Below are positions 45,405 to 56,070 of a stretch of DNA of 64,000 bases, piece by piece (position 1 is the first letter of the stretch; each line of letters starts with the position of its first letter). The position numbers and the translations under genes were made by a program. A model generated the notes under the pieces. The model was not told the DNA's origin. It saw only the letters and a program-made list of their open reading frames with translations, and did not search any database. Origin of the DNA: Benincasa hispida (taxonomy: Eukaryota; Streptophyta; Magnoliopsida; Cucurbitales; Cucurbitaceae); NCBI RefSeq assembly GCF_009727055.1, contig NC_052353.1, positions 62,781,864 to 62,845,863 of the forward strand. The letters run 5' to 3'.

Positions 45405-46469
45405 CCTACCTCATTGTTTAGCTCCCTGCATTGCTACACGATCGCCTACCTCATCATTTAGCTCCTCGCATTGCTACACGATCGTCCAGTGCCCGCCTAC
45501 ACGATCGCCTACCTCATCGTGTAGTTTCGTTCACTTACTAGACGATCGTCTACCTCATCGTGTAACGCTACTCATTTGCTACACGATCGTCTACCTAGCG
45601 CCTTACGCTCAACATTTCGCTTTTACTGCTCTTGCTTACACTTACCCAACGCATGAGCAACTGTTGGTAATGCCTCTTGCCAATACTTCAACAAATGTAT
45701 CATATACAACAAAACCATTAATCAAATCGAATTTCAAATCTAGAAGCAGAGAGACATATTGGAGTGAAACTGCATCTGACTTTCATTGAGACATTTACAT
45801 AATAGTTGAGAGGCATAAACATAAGAACAAAAATTTCTGTGAGTTTAAGAGAGGAAAGAGAAGAAGAGCATTTATCTGGACGGCAACGCGGTGGACAAAG
45901 ACGAACGGCGACAGATCTGGAGACACGCTGCGAGGGAAAATTGAACGATGAATGGCGGCGAGGGAAAATCGAATGATGAATGGTGGCACACACTACGTGG
46001 GAATATGAACTTTAGATCTGGAGACATGATTAACGTATCAAGTTTGGGTGCTTATTTATTGAATCGAGAGTATAAGATATAGAAAAATAACTAAAGAGGG
46101 AGCAGCAGATATGCCTGTCTCTTATACACATCTAGATGTGTATAAGAGAGAGAGCTAGATCTACACCACGACAGACTCTTCACCCACGATCGACAGACGA
46201 ATGGCAAGGGTTTAGAAGAGAGAAGTGAGAAAGAAGATGGTTTGAAGAGGGAAGTGTGAAAATGAGAAGAAAAAGAAAATAGGGGGAGGGTGAAAAGGGA
46301 AAAATTAAGCGGGTCTTTAATGTGGTTTAAAACCGACATTAAAGGTACCCCTACAATGTCGGTTTAAAACCGACATTAAAGATCCACTTATTTTAAAAAA
46401 ACAAAACTGGCATTATTCATCATATTTCACTTTTTTCAACCGACATTAAAGCCCAAAATTCTTGTAGTG
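45405..46469. repeat. right arm of the CACTA-like element
   Basis: It is the inverted copy of 34134 to about 35400, with CTACACGATCGCCTACC-type repeats at 45405-45600 and the terminus TTCTTGTAGTG at 46459-46469. About 130 bp present in the left arm (about 34498-34630) is replaced here by an adapter. Confidence 0.75.
46115..46152. other. Nextera mate-pair junction adapter, one mismatch
   Basis: CTGTCTCTTATACACATCT and its reverse complement with C to G at 46150. Read on the minus strand it yields the well-known artefact peptide SLSYTHLDVYKRQ. Confidence 0.97.
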
Positions 46470-46474
46470 AAAGA

Positions 46475-47412
46475 AAGTTTATTAGTCAATTTAATGGCTC
46501 TTTTTCCTACAATAGGAGAATAGCTACCATCTACAATTTATTTATTTTTATTTTCATTAGTAATAGAATACGAATGAAAACGGTGAAATGAACCGGTCAT
46601 GTGATCAATAGCCCCTGAACCAATGATCCAAGGAGATGAACTTACAAGAAAAAAGGCTTGAAGATAGTTACCTAATTGTGCCAGGGAAACTCAAAGATTA
46701 TCAGATGATAAATTGGATTATAACAGCGCCAAAAGTTGATAAATTTGTTCCATACTAAGAGAACTTAAGTCAACAATGAATTATATCTTGGTTATAATAA
46801 AAAAAAATCCAAACTAGGAAAGTACTTTGAATTGACCACAAATATGAATGGAATCAAACTAAACCAAACCAAACCTTAAATCAGACCCGCTGAAGTGAAC
46901 CAACCATAAATTTTCAAATCAAGCTAGATGTGAACTGAGCCAAGAAGAGTAGAACCCAAAAAATACCATACAGAAAAAAAAGTAACTTCTAGTTTGGAAT
47001 TTCAACCAGACACGTATAACCTCAAAAACCCCCATGATATCCACGAAACGCGATGGGCAAACAGAGCAACTGGGAACGGGCGATGCGCGATGGGTGACGG
47101 CAGTCAATAGTGGTTGCAATGGATTTCAGTGGCGGGTGCAACGATTTCGGCGACAGTTTCAATAACTTCCAGTGGTGGTACAGCGGTTGTTGAGGAGGCA
47201 ACATTGTGCAGAAAAACCCAAAAGAAGTCACCCTCGAGCGTTTGTGAAAACGCACAAATCTAGTGGTCTAAGGCATTTCAATGGTCGAACAAGGAAAGAG
47301 ACTCACAAGCACATACCAATGAAAGGAGAGGTGTCGTTTCAAGGTGACAACTAGGGATTCGATATTACTGATGGTGGCGACTAGGGTTTCTAAAGGTCGA
47401 GGTTCTTTACCT
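46475..47412 (-). pseudogene. copia gag/protease remnant and leader
   Basis: The minus strand near 46680-46480 encodes PWIIGSGAIDHMTG (protease-like active-site region, Asp of DSG replaced by Gly) and YSPIVGKRAIKLTNKLS, the usual copia protease end. Stops interrupt it. Upstream to 47412 the leader and remnants of gag are too degraded to identify domains. It lies close to the integrase part at 23829 once nested insertions are ignored. Confidence 0.75.
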
Positions 47413-47424
47413 TCTCTGATACGA
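47413..47424 (-). promoter_or_regulatory. primer binding site of the copia element
   Basis: The minus strand reads TCGTATCAGAGA next to the 5' LTR, close to the TGGTATCAGAGC complement of initiator tRNA-Met used by plant copia elements. Confidence 0.7.
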
Positions 47425-47609
47425 AGTTAAAATTGGAAAGAAAATGGTGTAAATATTATTCTTCTTACTTATGAATCAATTACAAGGTCTTCTTATATAG
47501 AAAAAAGACAAACTACAAAAAAGAAAAAATATATATTACAAATATAGATGATAAATTCATACATATTAAAATATTAAATATTAAAAAAGAAATAAAAGGA
47601 AATCCAACA
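47425..47609 (-). repeat. 5' LTR of the copia element
   Basis: 185 bp, closely similar to 19416-19596. Flanked outside by AGAAG (47610-47614), as is the other LTR. Confidence 0.85.
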
Positions 47610-47696
47610 AGAAGTTTTGCCGACACACTTCTGCCCAAGTATAAAAACGCTGGCAGAGACATAAAGTCTTATAGTGGGCTTTCATGAGATGATAAT

Positions 47697-49283
47697 TGAT
47701 AACGGGCAGAAATGCACGTTATCATAGTACTAAGTTCTTAAACAATGTTGGATTGCATTGATGAAATATGTTAATTTGTATCCATTAAGCATCAATTTCA
47801 TAATATTGCGGTTGCATGCGTTCAGCGCATTAGAATAGTGGATTTTTGTATTTTTGTGCAGAATTGCGATCATAGGAAATCATTGGTCGAGTGCAACTTC
47901 ACCGCAAGACTTTGCGATGATGTGCTCGCAAACATTCGCCCGAGACGGATCGCCGCAACTTGGACAGCGCAATATGGGACAGAAAGCTGATGACAGTCGA
48001 ATCCAAATTATGTTGACAGCCGATAACGGTCACAAAGTACATTCAGCTTTTTGGTGACAATTATTCGGCGCATCAGTCAGGAATTAAAGTTGTCCCATCT
48101 GTACAACCATGAAAGAGAAGCCACCTTTCACCATGGATACTCTATAAATATCAAGGGCATTCTTCAGAGAGGGGTTCATCGTTTTTACAATCTTTTGTTC
48201 CACAAGTTCAAGCCGCTGTCCATAGTTTTCCTTTTCATTTTAAGGCGGAGCAAGAGAAGAGTGGTGGCGCTGGAGATCGCTCAGCGCAACTCGAGAGAAA
48301 AATTTGAGGCGTAGGAGTAAAGAGCGGGCCGACTCTCGCAAGAGCGAGATTATCATTTTGAGTACGAGTAGAAAAACAGTGTAACCGCCTGGTAGCAAGA
48401 AATTGCTACTAGGCTCTTTATTCTATACTTGCATTGTTATTTTGTACTTCATCTTCATATTTATACAATGGAATTTCTATTTCTACATTTGTTCACTCTC
48501 TTAATATGCATGAGTAGCTAAATTAGTGGAATGGGTTGAGAATAACTAAGCTAACATGACCTAAGAAGTTCATTGCTTTCGATTGTCTTGTTTTATGTTG
48601 TGCAAAATATCCTTTAGAGTTACTTGAGAGAGTCTAGAGAAAGAATCTAATGACTCGAGAGAGCTAGGTTAGAATCTGGACTCGAAAGAGAAATATTAGA
48701 CTTGCATAAACAAGAGATAGGGACTTAGAGATAAGCTCTGTTTGTCAACTTGCATCGTATGCACCCTAAAGATAGGAATGATATTATGTGGTCACCTTAT
48801 TTGTGTGTGTGTTACCTGTCAGCGTATAAATAAGAATAGAGGCTTATGTCTAGGTTCTATAGACTTATCGCATATATCGCGTGCGTTCTAATATTAGAAG
48901 CCGTAGCATTCGCGTCGAGAGATGGTTTACTATTGTATGCATGTTGCTTGATCGCAAAGTATGAACGCATACTAGGAAGTATTAGCCGAAACCCTTCTCA
49001 ACCCGTTCACCACATATTCATCGCATCTCCCATTTATCAGCTCTTTTCAAACTCTGCCACATTTATTTATTTTTTTCATCAACGCAAATAACAAACCCAA
49101 CAATTTATTTATTTAACTGGTTACCGCAAAGTTCTTCATAAAAACTACCAATGCAATCTGTTTTCACAAGTCCCTGTGTTCGACCCTGGACTTACAAGGA
49201 AACTCAAAGGAATTTACACTTGGATTCCACTGAGGAAACTTGAGTGCACAACGCAATTTCATCAACGCATATCATCCATATTT
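47697..49283 (+). repeat. 5' LTR of gypsy-3
   Basis: It starts TGATAACGGGCAGAAATGC and is homologous to 57484-59171 and, inverted, to the gypsy-2 LTRs. It is shorter than the right LTR because of deletions near 47863 and 47965. Confidence 0.85.
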
Positions 49284-49738
49284 CCACTTCATAAAATCAA
49301 GCATCAACAACGTCACTACACCTACTTTTTTTTTTTACCTTCTTCATTGTCATTGTATCTCCCTATAATTGACAATGTTGTCTCATTTGTTAGATCAAGA
49401 TGATATGATATTAAATTTACGTTCACCCATTAGCTTAAGCTTTTAGGCCAATCGGTGATTTATAATGGTATCAGAGTAGATGGTTCAAGGAGGTCCCGTG
49501 TTTAAATTCATTTCCACTTTCCATCGCTCTTCTATTCTCTCGCCCCCTTTTATCTCCAACTCTCTCTAAATTGGTCTTTCTCATTCTCTTCAAATTTCCC
49601 TCTGATCGATGATCTCTCTTCTCCTAGTTTTCTCTTGTTTTCCCATCAATTCACCACCATTGCTAGTCCTCATTCCTTTCTTCTCTTGGTGTTCATTAAA
49701 TTACCGATAAAAATCGAACCGGTAGAAACTGCCTTGGA
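49284..49738 (+). repeat. 455-bp segment X, copy 1, after the 5' LTR
   Basis: Nearly identical to the DNA after the right LTR (59172-59617). It contains ATGGTATCAGAG near 49468, a tRNA-Met primer-site motif, with LTR-end-like sequence before and leader-like sequence after. Its relation to gypsy-3 is unclear (see findings). Confidence 0.75.
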
Positions 49739-49759
49739 GCACCAAATGATAACAATGTG

Positions 49760-51270
49760 ATGGCGAATCCAATTCTGTTAGCAAACGATCGCAATAGACC
49801 CATTAGGGACTATGCATAACCAAACCTTTATGATTTCTCCCCAGGAATCATGAGGCCTGCCCTCGACGGAAGCAGATTCGAAATGAAACCGGTGATGCTG
49901 CAGATGATCCAGACTGCAGGTCAATTCGGAGGAAGGCGTGGCGAGGACCCGCACGCCCACCTCCAAAGTTGTATTGAAATCTCTAATAATTTTGTGTTCC
50001 CAAACATCTCTTCTGAAGAAGTTCGACTAACGTTGTTCCCATTTTCTTGCTGTGATTAGGCTTGGAAATGGGCATATTCTCTCGAGCCAGGAGAGATCAC
50101 TTTTTGGGAACAGATAGTGGAAAAATTTATGAAGAAGTATTTTTACCTATTGAGAACGGCAGACGAAGGAAACTGATTACAAATTTTGAACAAGTCATAG
50201 ACGAATCGCTCAGCGATGCTTGGGCGAGGTTTAAAAGATTGGTCCGGGACTGTCCACATAATAGGTTGGCAGACTGCATTCAAATGGAAATTTTCTATCA
50301 TGGTTTGAATCCTGCTTCGCAGACCGCTGCCAATGCAGCAGCCGCTGGTGGTCTGCTTGATAAAACATATGATGAAGCGAAGAATATCTTGGATCGCATC
50401 TCTAAGAACCATGAAGATTGGAGAGAGAGCGACCAAAGATTGAGACTCAAAGACACTGACGCAAACAACGGTGGTATTGCTTCTTTACAAAACCAGATGA
50501 GCGCAATGATGAATTTAATCAAAGGAATTGCGATCAGCAACCCAACACCGAAAACTGGGCAAATAAACGCAATCAGTCAAAACACCGCAAGGTGTGCGAC
50601 TTGCGGTGATGGGCATGCGATGGAAGATTGCCCGTAAAATCCACAATCTGTATACTTTGTGAAAAACAATCCCTTTTCAAATACCTACAAACCCGAGTGG
50701 AGAAACCACCCCAATTTTGCTTGGAAGAATCAACAACAAAATTTCCAACCTGTGGTGCAGAAAGAAGGGCCACCAGGATTCTTTCCATGCAACAACGGTC
50801 AAACGAGTAATCAAGCAAGTAGCTCACAAAAACCACCGCAATCCTCTTCTTTGGAGAGCCTACTGAAGCAATACATAGAGAAAAATGAGACCGTGCTTCA
50901 AAGACAGGCTACGTCCATCCGCAATCTCGAATTACAAATAGGTCAGATTGTGAGTGAGCTGAAGAGTAGATCGCAAGGGGCTCTGCCAAGTTCAACTGAA
51001 CTTCCAAGCAACCTGGGGGGATCAGGTAAAGAGCAATGTCAGGTTGTGACATTGCGTAGTGGGAAGACCGTGGAGGGAGAAAAGAAGGAGCTTAGTAGAA
51101 CAACTTCCATTGTGACTAAACCTGAGATTGCGGTGATGCGAGAAGAAGAAAGAGAAAATGAAGCAGTAGAACCGGAGGTTGCGTCGTCCTCAAAGCCAAC
51201 TGAAATGGTTACCGTGAAAGTTCAGTTACCCTCTTTCCCACAGAGACTAAGGAAGAAAAAGAATGAATAG
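49760..51270 (+). pseudogene. gypsy-3 gag
   Basis: ATG 49760 opens NPILLANDRNRPIRDYA and a TAA follows, then the gag N-domain (MKPVMLQMIQTAGQFGG, EVRLTLFPF). A frame change at about 50058 leads to 50062-50637, with DAWARFKRLVRDCPHNRL, IQMEIFYHGLNP and the CCHC-like knuckle CATCGDGHAMEDC, ending TAA. 50659-51270 is the Gln-rich linker (NNGQTSNQASSS, SSLESLLKQYIEKNE) that matches gypsy-2. Capsid protein cannot be made as read. Confidence 0.85.
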
Positions 51271-53775
51271 GTACAGTACCAACACTTCTTATCTATGTTA
51301 AAGTAATTACATGTTAATATTCCTTTCAATGAAGCGATTGAGGAAATGTCTGCCTACGCCAAGTTTCTGAAGGATATGGTAACTAAGTAGAGGGGAACTA
51401 GAAAATTTGCCGTGGTGGCGTTAATGCAAAGTTCAAAATCCATAATAGCACCGAAGATGAGCGACCCTGGGAGCTTCACTATTCCTTGCTACATAGGAGG
51501 ACTCTATATTGGGCAAGCCCTGTGTCTGTCTCTTATACACATCTAGATGTGTATAAGAGACAGTCCTTGCTCCATAGAAGGACTGTACATCGGGCAAGCC
51601 CTGTGTGACTTGGGAGCCAGCATAAATTTGATGCCTCTATCAATCTTTAGACAATTAAATGTGGAGCAACTTGTGCCCACATCAGTGACTCTCCAACTGG
51701 TCGATAGATCTCTGGTTCATCCAGAAGGAAAGGTGAAGGATGTGCTGATAACAATTGACAAATTTATCCTGCCAACTGACTTCATCATTTTAGACTATGA
51801 GTCTGACAAAGATGTGCCCATCATTCTGGGGCGACCTTTTCTATCTATGGGTTGTGCCCAAATTGATGTGCATAAAGAGAAAATCACTTTAAGTATCAAT
51901 GGACAGAAGCTCATGTTTAATATAATTCGTGCCGTGAAGTTTCCAGATGAAGAAGACCTACAAGATTCTGATAATGACCTGAGTTTGATTGAAGAAGAAA
52001 AGATTGATGAAGAGTATGAAGAAGAGGATGCCAGCACATCCGTTGCTGCCTACAATGCGATCATAACAAAAACAAACAAGAAAGAAGAAATGATCGCAAA
52101 GCAGGAAGTAGAGCCAATAGAAGAAAGAAAAACAACGCAACCTTCCCTAGTGGAGCCACCGACACTTGAATTGAAAACCCTACCAACCCATTTGAAGTAC
52201 GTATTTTTGGGGCAGAATGAGAAGCTGTCAGTTATAATTTCTTCTGTGCTCAATGAAGATCAAGAGAATGCGTTGATGTGTATTCTCAGGAAACATGTGC
52301 GAGCAATTGGCTGGACGCTCGCTGACATTAGAGGAATTAGCCCTGCGTACAGCATGCACCGCATTCGTCTTGAAGATGACCATAAAGCAACAATTGAACA
52401 TCAACGTAGACTCAGCCCTACGATGAAGGAGGTCGTCAAGAAGAAGATTATCAAATGGCTAGATGCGGGCATTATCTATCCCATAGCAGATAGCATGTGG
52501 GTCAGCCCTGTGTAGTGTGTGCCAAAGAAGGGCAGAATGACGATAGTCCCGAATGAGAACAACGAATTAATACACAAAGGACTATCATTGGATGGCGCGT
52601 ATGCATGGACTACGCAAGCTGAATGTGGCCACAAAGAAAGATCATTTCCCCTGCCATTCATTGATCAAATGCCAGACCATCTAGCAGAGAATGATTTTTA
52701 CTGCTTCCTGGATGGTTATGTCAGATACAATCAAATCATGATAGCTCTTGAAGATCAAGACAACACCACATTCACCTACCCGTATGGGACATTTGCTTGT
52801 CGCCACATGCTGTTTTGCCTCTGCAATGCGCCAAGAACGTTCCAAAGATGCATGATGGCTATCTTTTCAGATTATCTCGAGGACTCTGTGGAAATATTCA
52901 TAGATGACTTCTCCGTTTATGGAACACTTATGAAGTCTGCTTAGCCAACTTAGAGAAGATTATGAAGAGATGTGAAGACACGAATCTGATGCTCAATTGG
53001 GAAAAATGTCATTTCATGGTGCAGGAGGACATAGTGTTAGGACATAAGGTCTCCTGGGATGGGTTGGAGGTGGACAAAGCGAAGATTGAAGCAATTGAAA
53101 AACTTCCACCTCCAACCAGCGTGAAGGCTGTGTGAAGCTTCTTGGGGCACGCTGGATTTTGCAGACGATTCATCAAGGACTTTTCTAAGATAGCTCGACC
53201 ATTGAGTGCGTCGTTAGAGGCTGACAGAAAATTTGAGTTTGACAACAACTGCCTCAACGCGTTTCGAGTTTTGAAAGATGCGCTAATTACCGCACCCGTG
53301 TTGATTGCGTCGGACTGGACACTGCCATTTGAAATCATGTGTAACGCAAGCGGGTATGCGATGGGAGCAGCTTTAGCGCAAAAGTGAAAAACAATTTTGC
53401 ATCCCATTGCATATGCGAGTAAAACATTAAACCCTGCTCAAACAAATTATACCACCATAGAGAAAAGTACTCCTGGCAGTGATTTTTGCATTGGAAAAAT
53501 TTCGGGCATATCTGTTGGGAACAAAGGTATTCATCCACACGAATCACTCGGCGATCAAATACTTAATGAAAAAGAAGGACGCAAAGCTGAGGTTGATCAG
53601 ATGGGTTTTCCTCCTTCAAGAATTTCATATTGAAATAATTGATCGGAAGGGGACAGAGAATCAAGTTGCGGATCACTTGTCTAGACTGGAAAATTCTGAG
53701 GTTGACCGCAACGAGTCTGAGGCGAGTGCCGTATTCCCGGATGAGTAGCTGTTTCATATAGAAGAATTGCCCTGC
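51271..53775 (+). pseudogene. gypsy-3 protease-RT-RNase H, with adapter insertion
   Basis: Stops at 51268 and shortly after precede the protease (51564-51960; DLGASIN, VKDVLITIDKFI, IILGRPFLS). The RT N-terminus follows (to 52512; IIKWLDAGIIYPIADS), then a TAG where QC is expected. RT continues at 52519-52944 with FYCFLDGYVRYNQIMIA and the catalytic FIDDFSVYG. A shift near 52940 precedes RNase H (53142-53750), where the catalytic Asp of CDAS is Asn ([15 protein letters not shown]), then [12 protein letters not shown]. An intact RT palm distinguishes it from gypsy-2. Confidence 0.85.
51526..51563. other. Nextera mate-pair junction adapter inside gypsy-3
   Basis: The full 38-bp adapter. The 42 bp before it and the 42 bp after it are diverged versions of the same protease sequence, so two different copies of the family were joined here. 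Read through, it gives the artefact start MCIRDS. Confidence 0.98.
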
Positions 53776-54934
53776 TATGCGATGACAACATGACATTCAC
53801 ACAAATATACGACCACAAAATATCATTCTCATTCCTAGGATGCATGCGATGCAAGTTGACAAACAGAGCTTATCTCTAAGTTCCTATCTCTTGTTTATGC
53901 AAGCCTAATCTTGCTCTTTCGAGTCCAGATTCTAACCTAGCTCTCTCGAGACATTAGGTTCTTTCTTTAGACTCTCTCTCGAGTAACTCTAAAGGGTAAT
54001 TTGCACAGCATAAAACAAGACAATCGTAAGCAATGAACTTCCTAGGTCATGTTAGCTTAGTTCTTCTCAACCCATTCAACTAGTTTAGTTACTCATGCAT
54101 ATTAAGAGAGTGAGTAGATGTAGAAATAGAACTTCCATTGAATAGATACGAAGATGAAGTACAAATAACAATATAAGTATAATAAAGAGCCTGGTAGCAA
54201 TTTCTTGCTGCCAGGCATTTATATTGTTCTATTCATGCTCTAAAGATATTCTCGCTCTCATGAGATTTGGCCCACTCTCTGCCCTTACGCCCCAAGGTTC
54301 TCTCTCAAGTTGCCTTGGACGATCTCCGGCGCCACCACTCTTCTCGTGCTCCGCCTTAAAATGAAGAAAAACTATGAACAAAAGACGGTGAATTGGTTAT
54401 ATCGTGAACTTCTCAACCGATCAACCTCTTTTCTGAAGAACACACTTGGTATTTATAGGGCATCAATGGTGAAAGGCGGCATCTCTCTCTTGATTGTACA
54501 GATGGGACAGCTTTAATTCCTGATTGACGTGCCAAATGATTGTTGCCGATAAAGCTGAATGTACTTTGTGGCCGTTATCGGCTGTCAACTTAATTTGGAT
54601 TCGACTGTCATCAGCTTTCTGTCCCATCGCTCTTAATTGGCCTTTCACCCAGATGTGGCCACCATGTTGCGCTGACCAAGTTGCGGCGATTCTTCTCGGG
54701 CGAATTTTTACGAGCACGATCAACGCAAAGTCTTACGGTGAAGTTGCGCTCGACTGATATTTCCTATTCTGCACAAAAAATACAAAAATCAATAGTTCTA
54801 ATGCGCTGAACGCATGTGACCGCAATATTATAGAATTTATGCCTAATGGACGCAATTTAGCATATTTCATCAACGCAATCCAACATTGTTTAAGAACTTA
54901 GCATTATGATAACGTGCATTTCTGCCCGTTATCA
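53776..54934 (-). repeat. truncated antisense LTR between RNase H and integrase of gypsy-3
   Basis: It matches the gypsy-2 LTR (from about 37055 to 38228) in the same plus-strand direction, so it is inverted relative to gypsy-3. It ends TTATCA at 54934. The left junction lies at a shared TATGCGATGAC. The usual RNase H-integrase linker is missing at this site. Confidence 0.8.
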
Positions 54935-56070
54935 AGGTGCAAACTAGATTATTCGATTATGCGTACCAAATGCTGCTCAACAACGCATATTGTCATAATG
55001 CCACAACTCACCATATGGTGGGCACTTTGGAGGGCAGCGCACTGCAGCCAAAGTTTTACAAAGTGGATTCTTTTGGCCTACATTATTCAAGGATGCAGCT
55101 GACTACGCAATGAAATGTGATCGGTGCCAACACACAGATAACATTTCATGGAAAAATGCAATGCCAATTAACACTATCTTGGAGCTTGAGTTATTCGATG
55201 TATGAGGGATTGTTTTCATGAGGCCATTCCCTCCCTCGAATGGTAAGCATTACATTTTATTGGCCATCGATTATGTCTCCAAGTGGGTAGAGGCAATAGC
55301 ATACGCCGCAAGTGATGCGACGGTAGTCTCCCAGTTTCTGAAGAAAAATATTTTCACTCGTTTTGGCACTCCTTGTGCCATCATAAGTGATGAAGGATCC
55401 CACTTTGTCAATCACAATATCAAGGAGCTGCTACGAAAGTACAATATCCTCCACAAAGTGGCTACCGCATACCATCCGCAAACGAATGGTCAGGCTAAAG
55501 TGTCCAATCGAGAAATTAAGTTGATACTTGAGAAGGTAGTAAGGCCTTCACGGAAGGATTGGGCAACAAAGCTTGACGATGCGTTATGGGCATACTGAGC
55601 TGTATTTAAAACACCAATAGGTATGTCCCCGTATGCGTTGGTATTTGGCAAGGCATGTCATTTGCCTTTGGAGCTGGAATATAAGGCACTGTGGGCAGTA
55701 AAGAAGTTGAATTTTGATTTAAAGAAGGCAGGCAAAGCGTGAAAAATGCAATTGGTCTAGCTAGAAGAATGGAAGAACAACGCATATGAAAATGCAGAGA
55801 TTTATAAAGAGCGCACTAAGCACTAGCATGACCAACGCATATGCGGTAAAGACCTCTAAGTCGAGCAAAAGGTCTTACTCTTTAACTCACATCTGCGGCT
55901 CTTCCCGGGAAAACTAAAGTCACGTTGGTCTGGACCATTCATAATTAGACAAGTATTTCCGCATGGCGCGGTTGAATTATCAAATGATGACAGAACCAAC
56001 ATATTCAAAGTCAATGGGCAGAGAGTAAAGGCATATCATGGAGAAGGCTGGCATCACCAATCGACTCTGT
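54935..56070 (+). pseudogene. gypsy-3 integrase
   Basis: The zinc-finger region is recognisable but shifted (CATATTGTCATAATGCC.., about 54985-55120). The core at 55218-55598 has [21 protein letters not shown] and [17 protein letters not shown], so Asp, Asp and Glu are present. A TGA at 55596-55598 and later stops interrupt the C-terminal part, which is still readable to GEGWHHQST near 56065. Confidence 0.85.

Larger units (their letters stand above)
34134..46469. mobile_element. large CACTA-like inverted-repeat element, split by gypsy-2
   Basis: The ends are CACTACAAGAA at 34134 and its mirror TTCTTGTAGTG ending at 46469, both followed inward by TTTAATGTCGGTTG. Long inverted arms run 34134 to about 36085 on the left, and 36090-36575 plus 45405-46469 on the right. 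The arms carry many short subterminal repeats (CGATCGTGTAGC, CTACACGATGG) in both orientations. No transposase gene is present. The 3-bp flanks differ (ACT and AAA). Three adapter remnants lie in the arms, so the structure may be partly artefactual. Confidence 0.7.
19416..47609 (-). mobile_element. Ty1/copia retrotransposon on the minus strand, split by about 22.6 kb of nested insertions
   Basis: The two LTRs (19416-19596 and 47425-47609) are clearly alike, and AGAAG stands directly outside both (19411-19415 and 47610-47614), as expected for a 5-bp target duplication. Internal order on the minus strand is PBS, remnant gag/protease (46475-47412), then integrase, RT and RNase H (23829-19597). 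The left part resumes close to where the right part stops, in the region between protease and integrase. Everything from about 23830 to 46469 is therefore inserted DNA. All coding parts are degenerate. Confidence 0.8.

Noticed and set aside
49460..49500. tRNA-like sequence (GTTCAAGGAGGTCCCG) after TGGTATCAGAG
   Set aside because: No cloverleaf can be drawn. The context is a retrotransposon primer binding site next to leader sequence.
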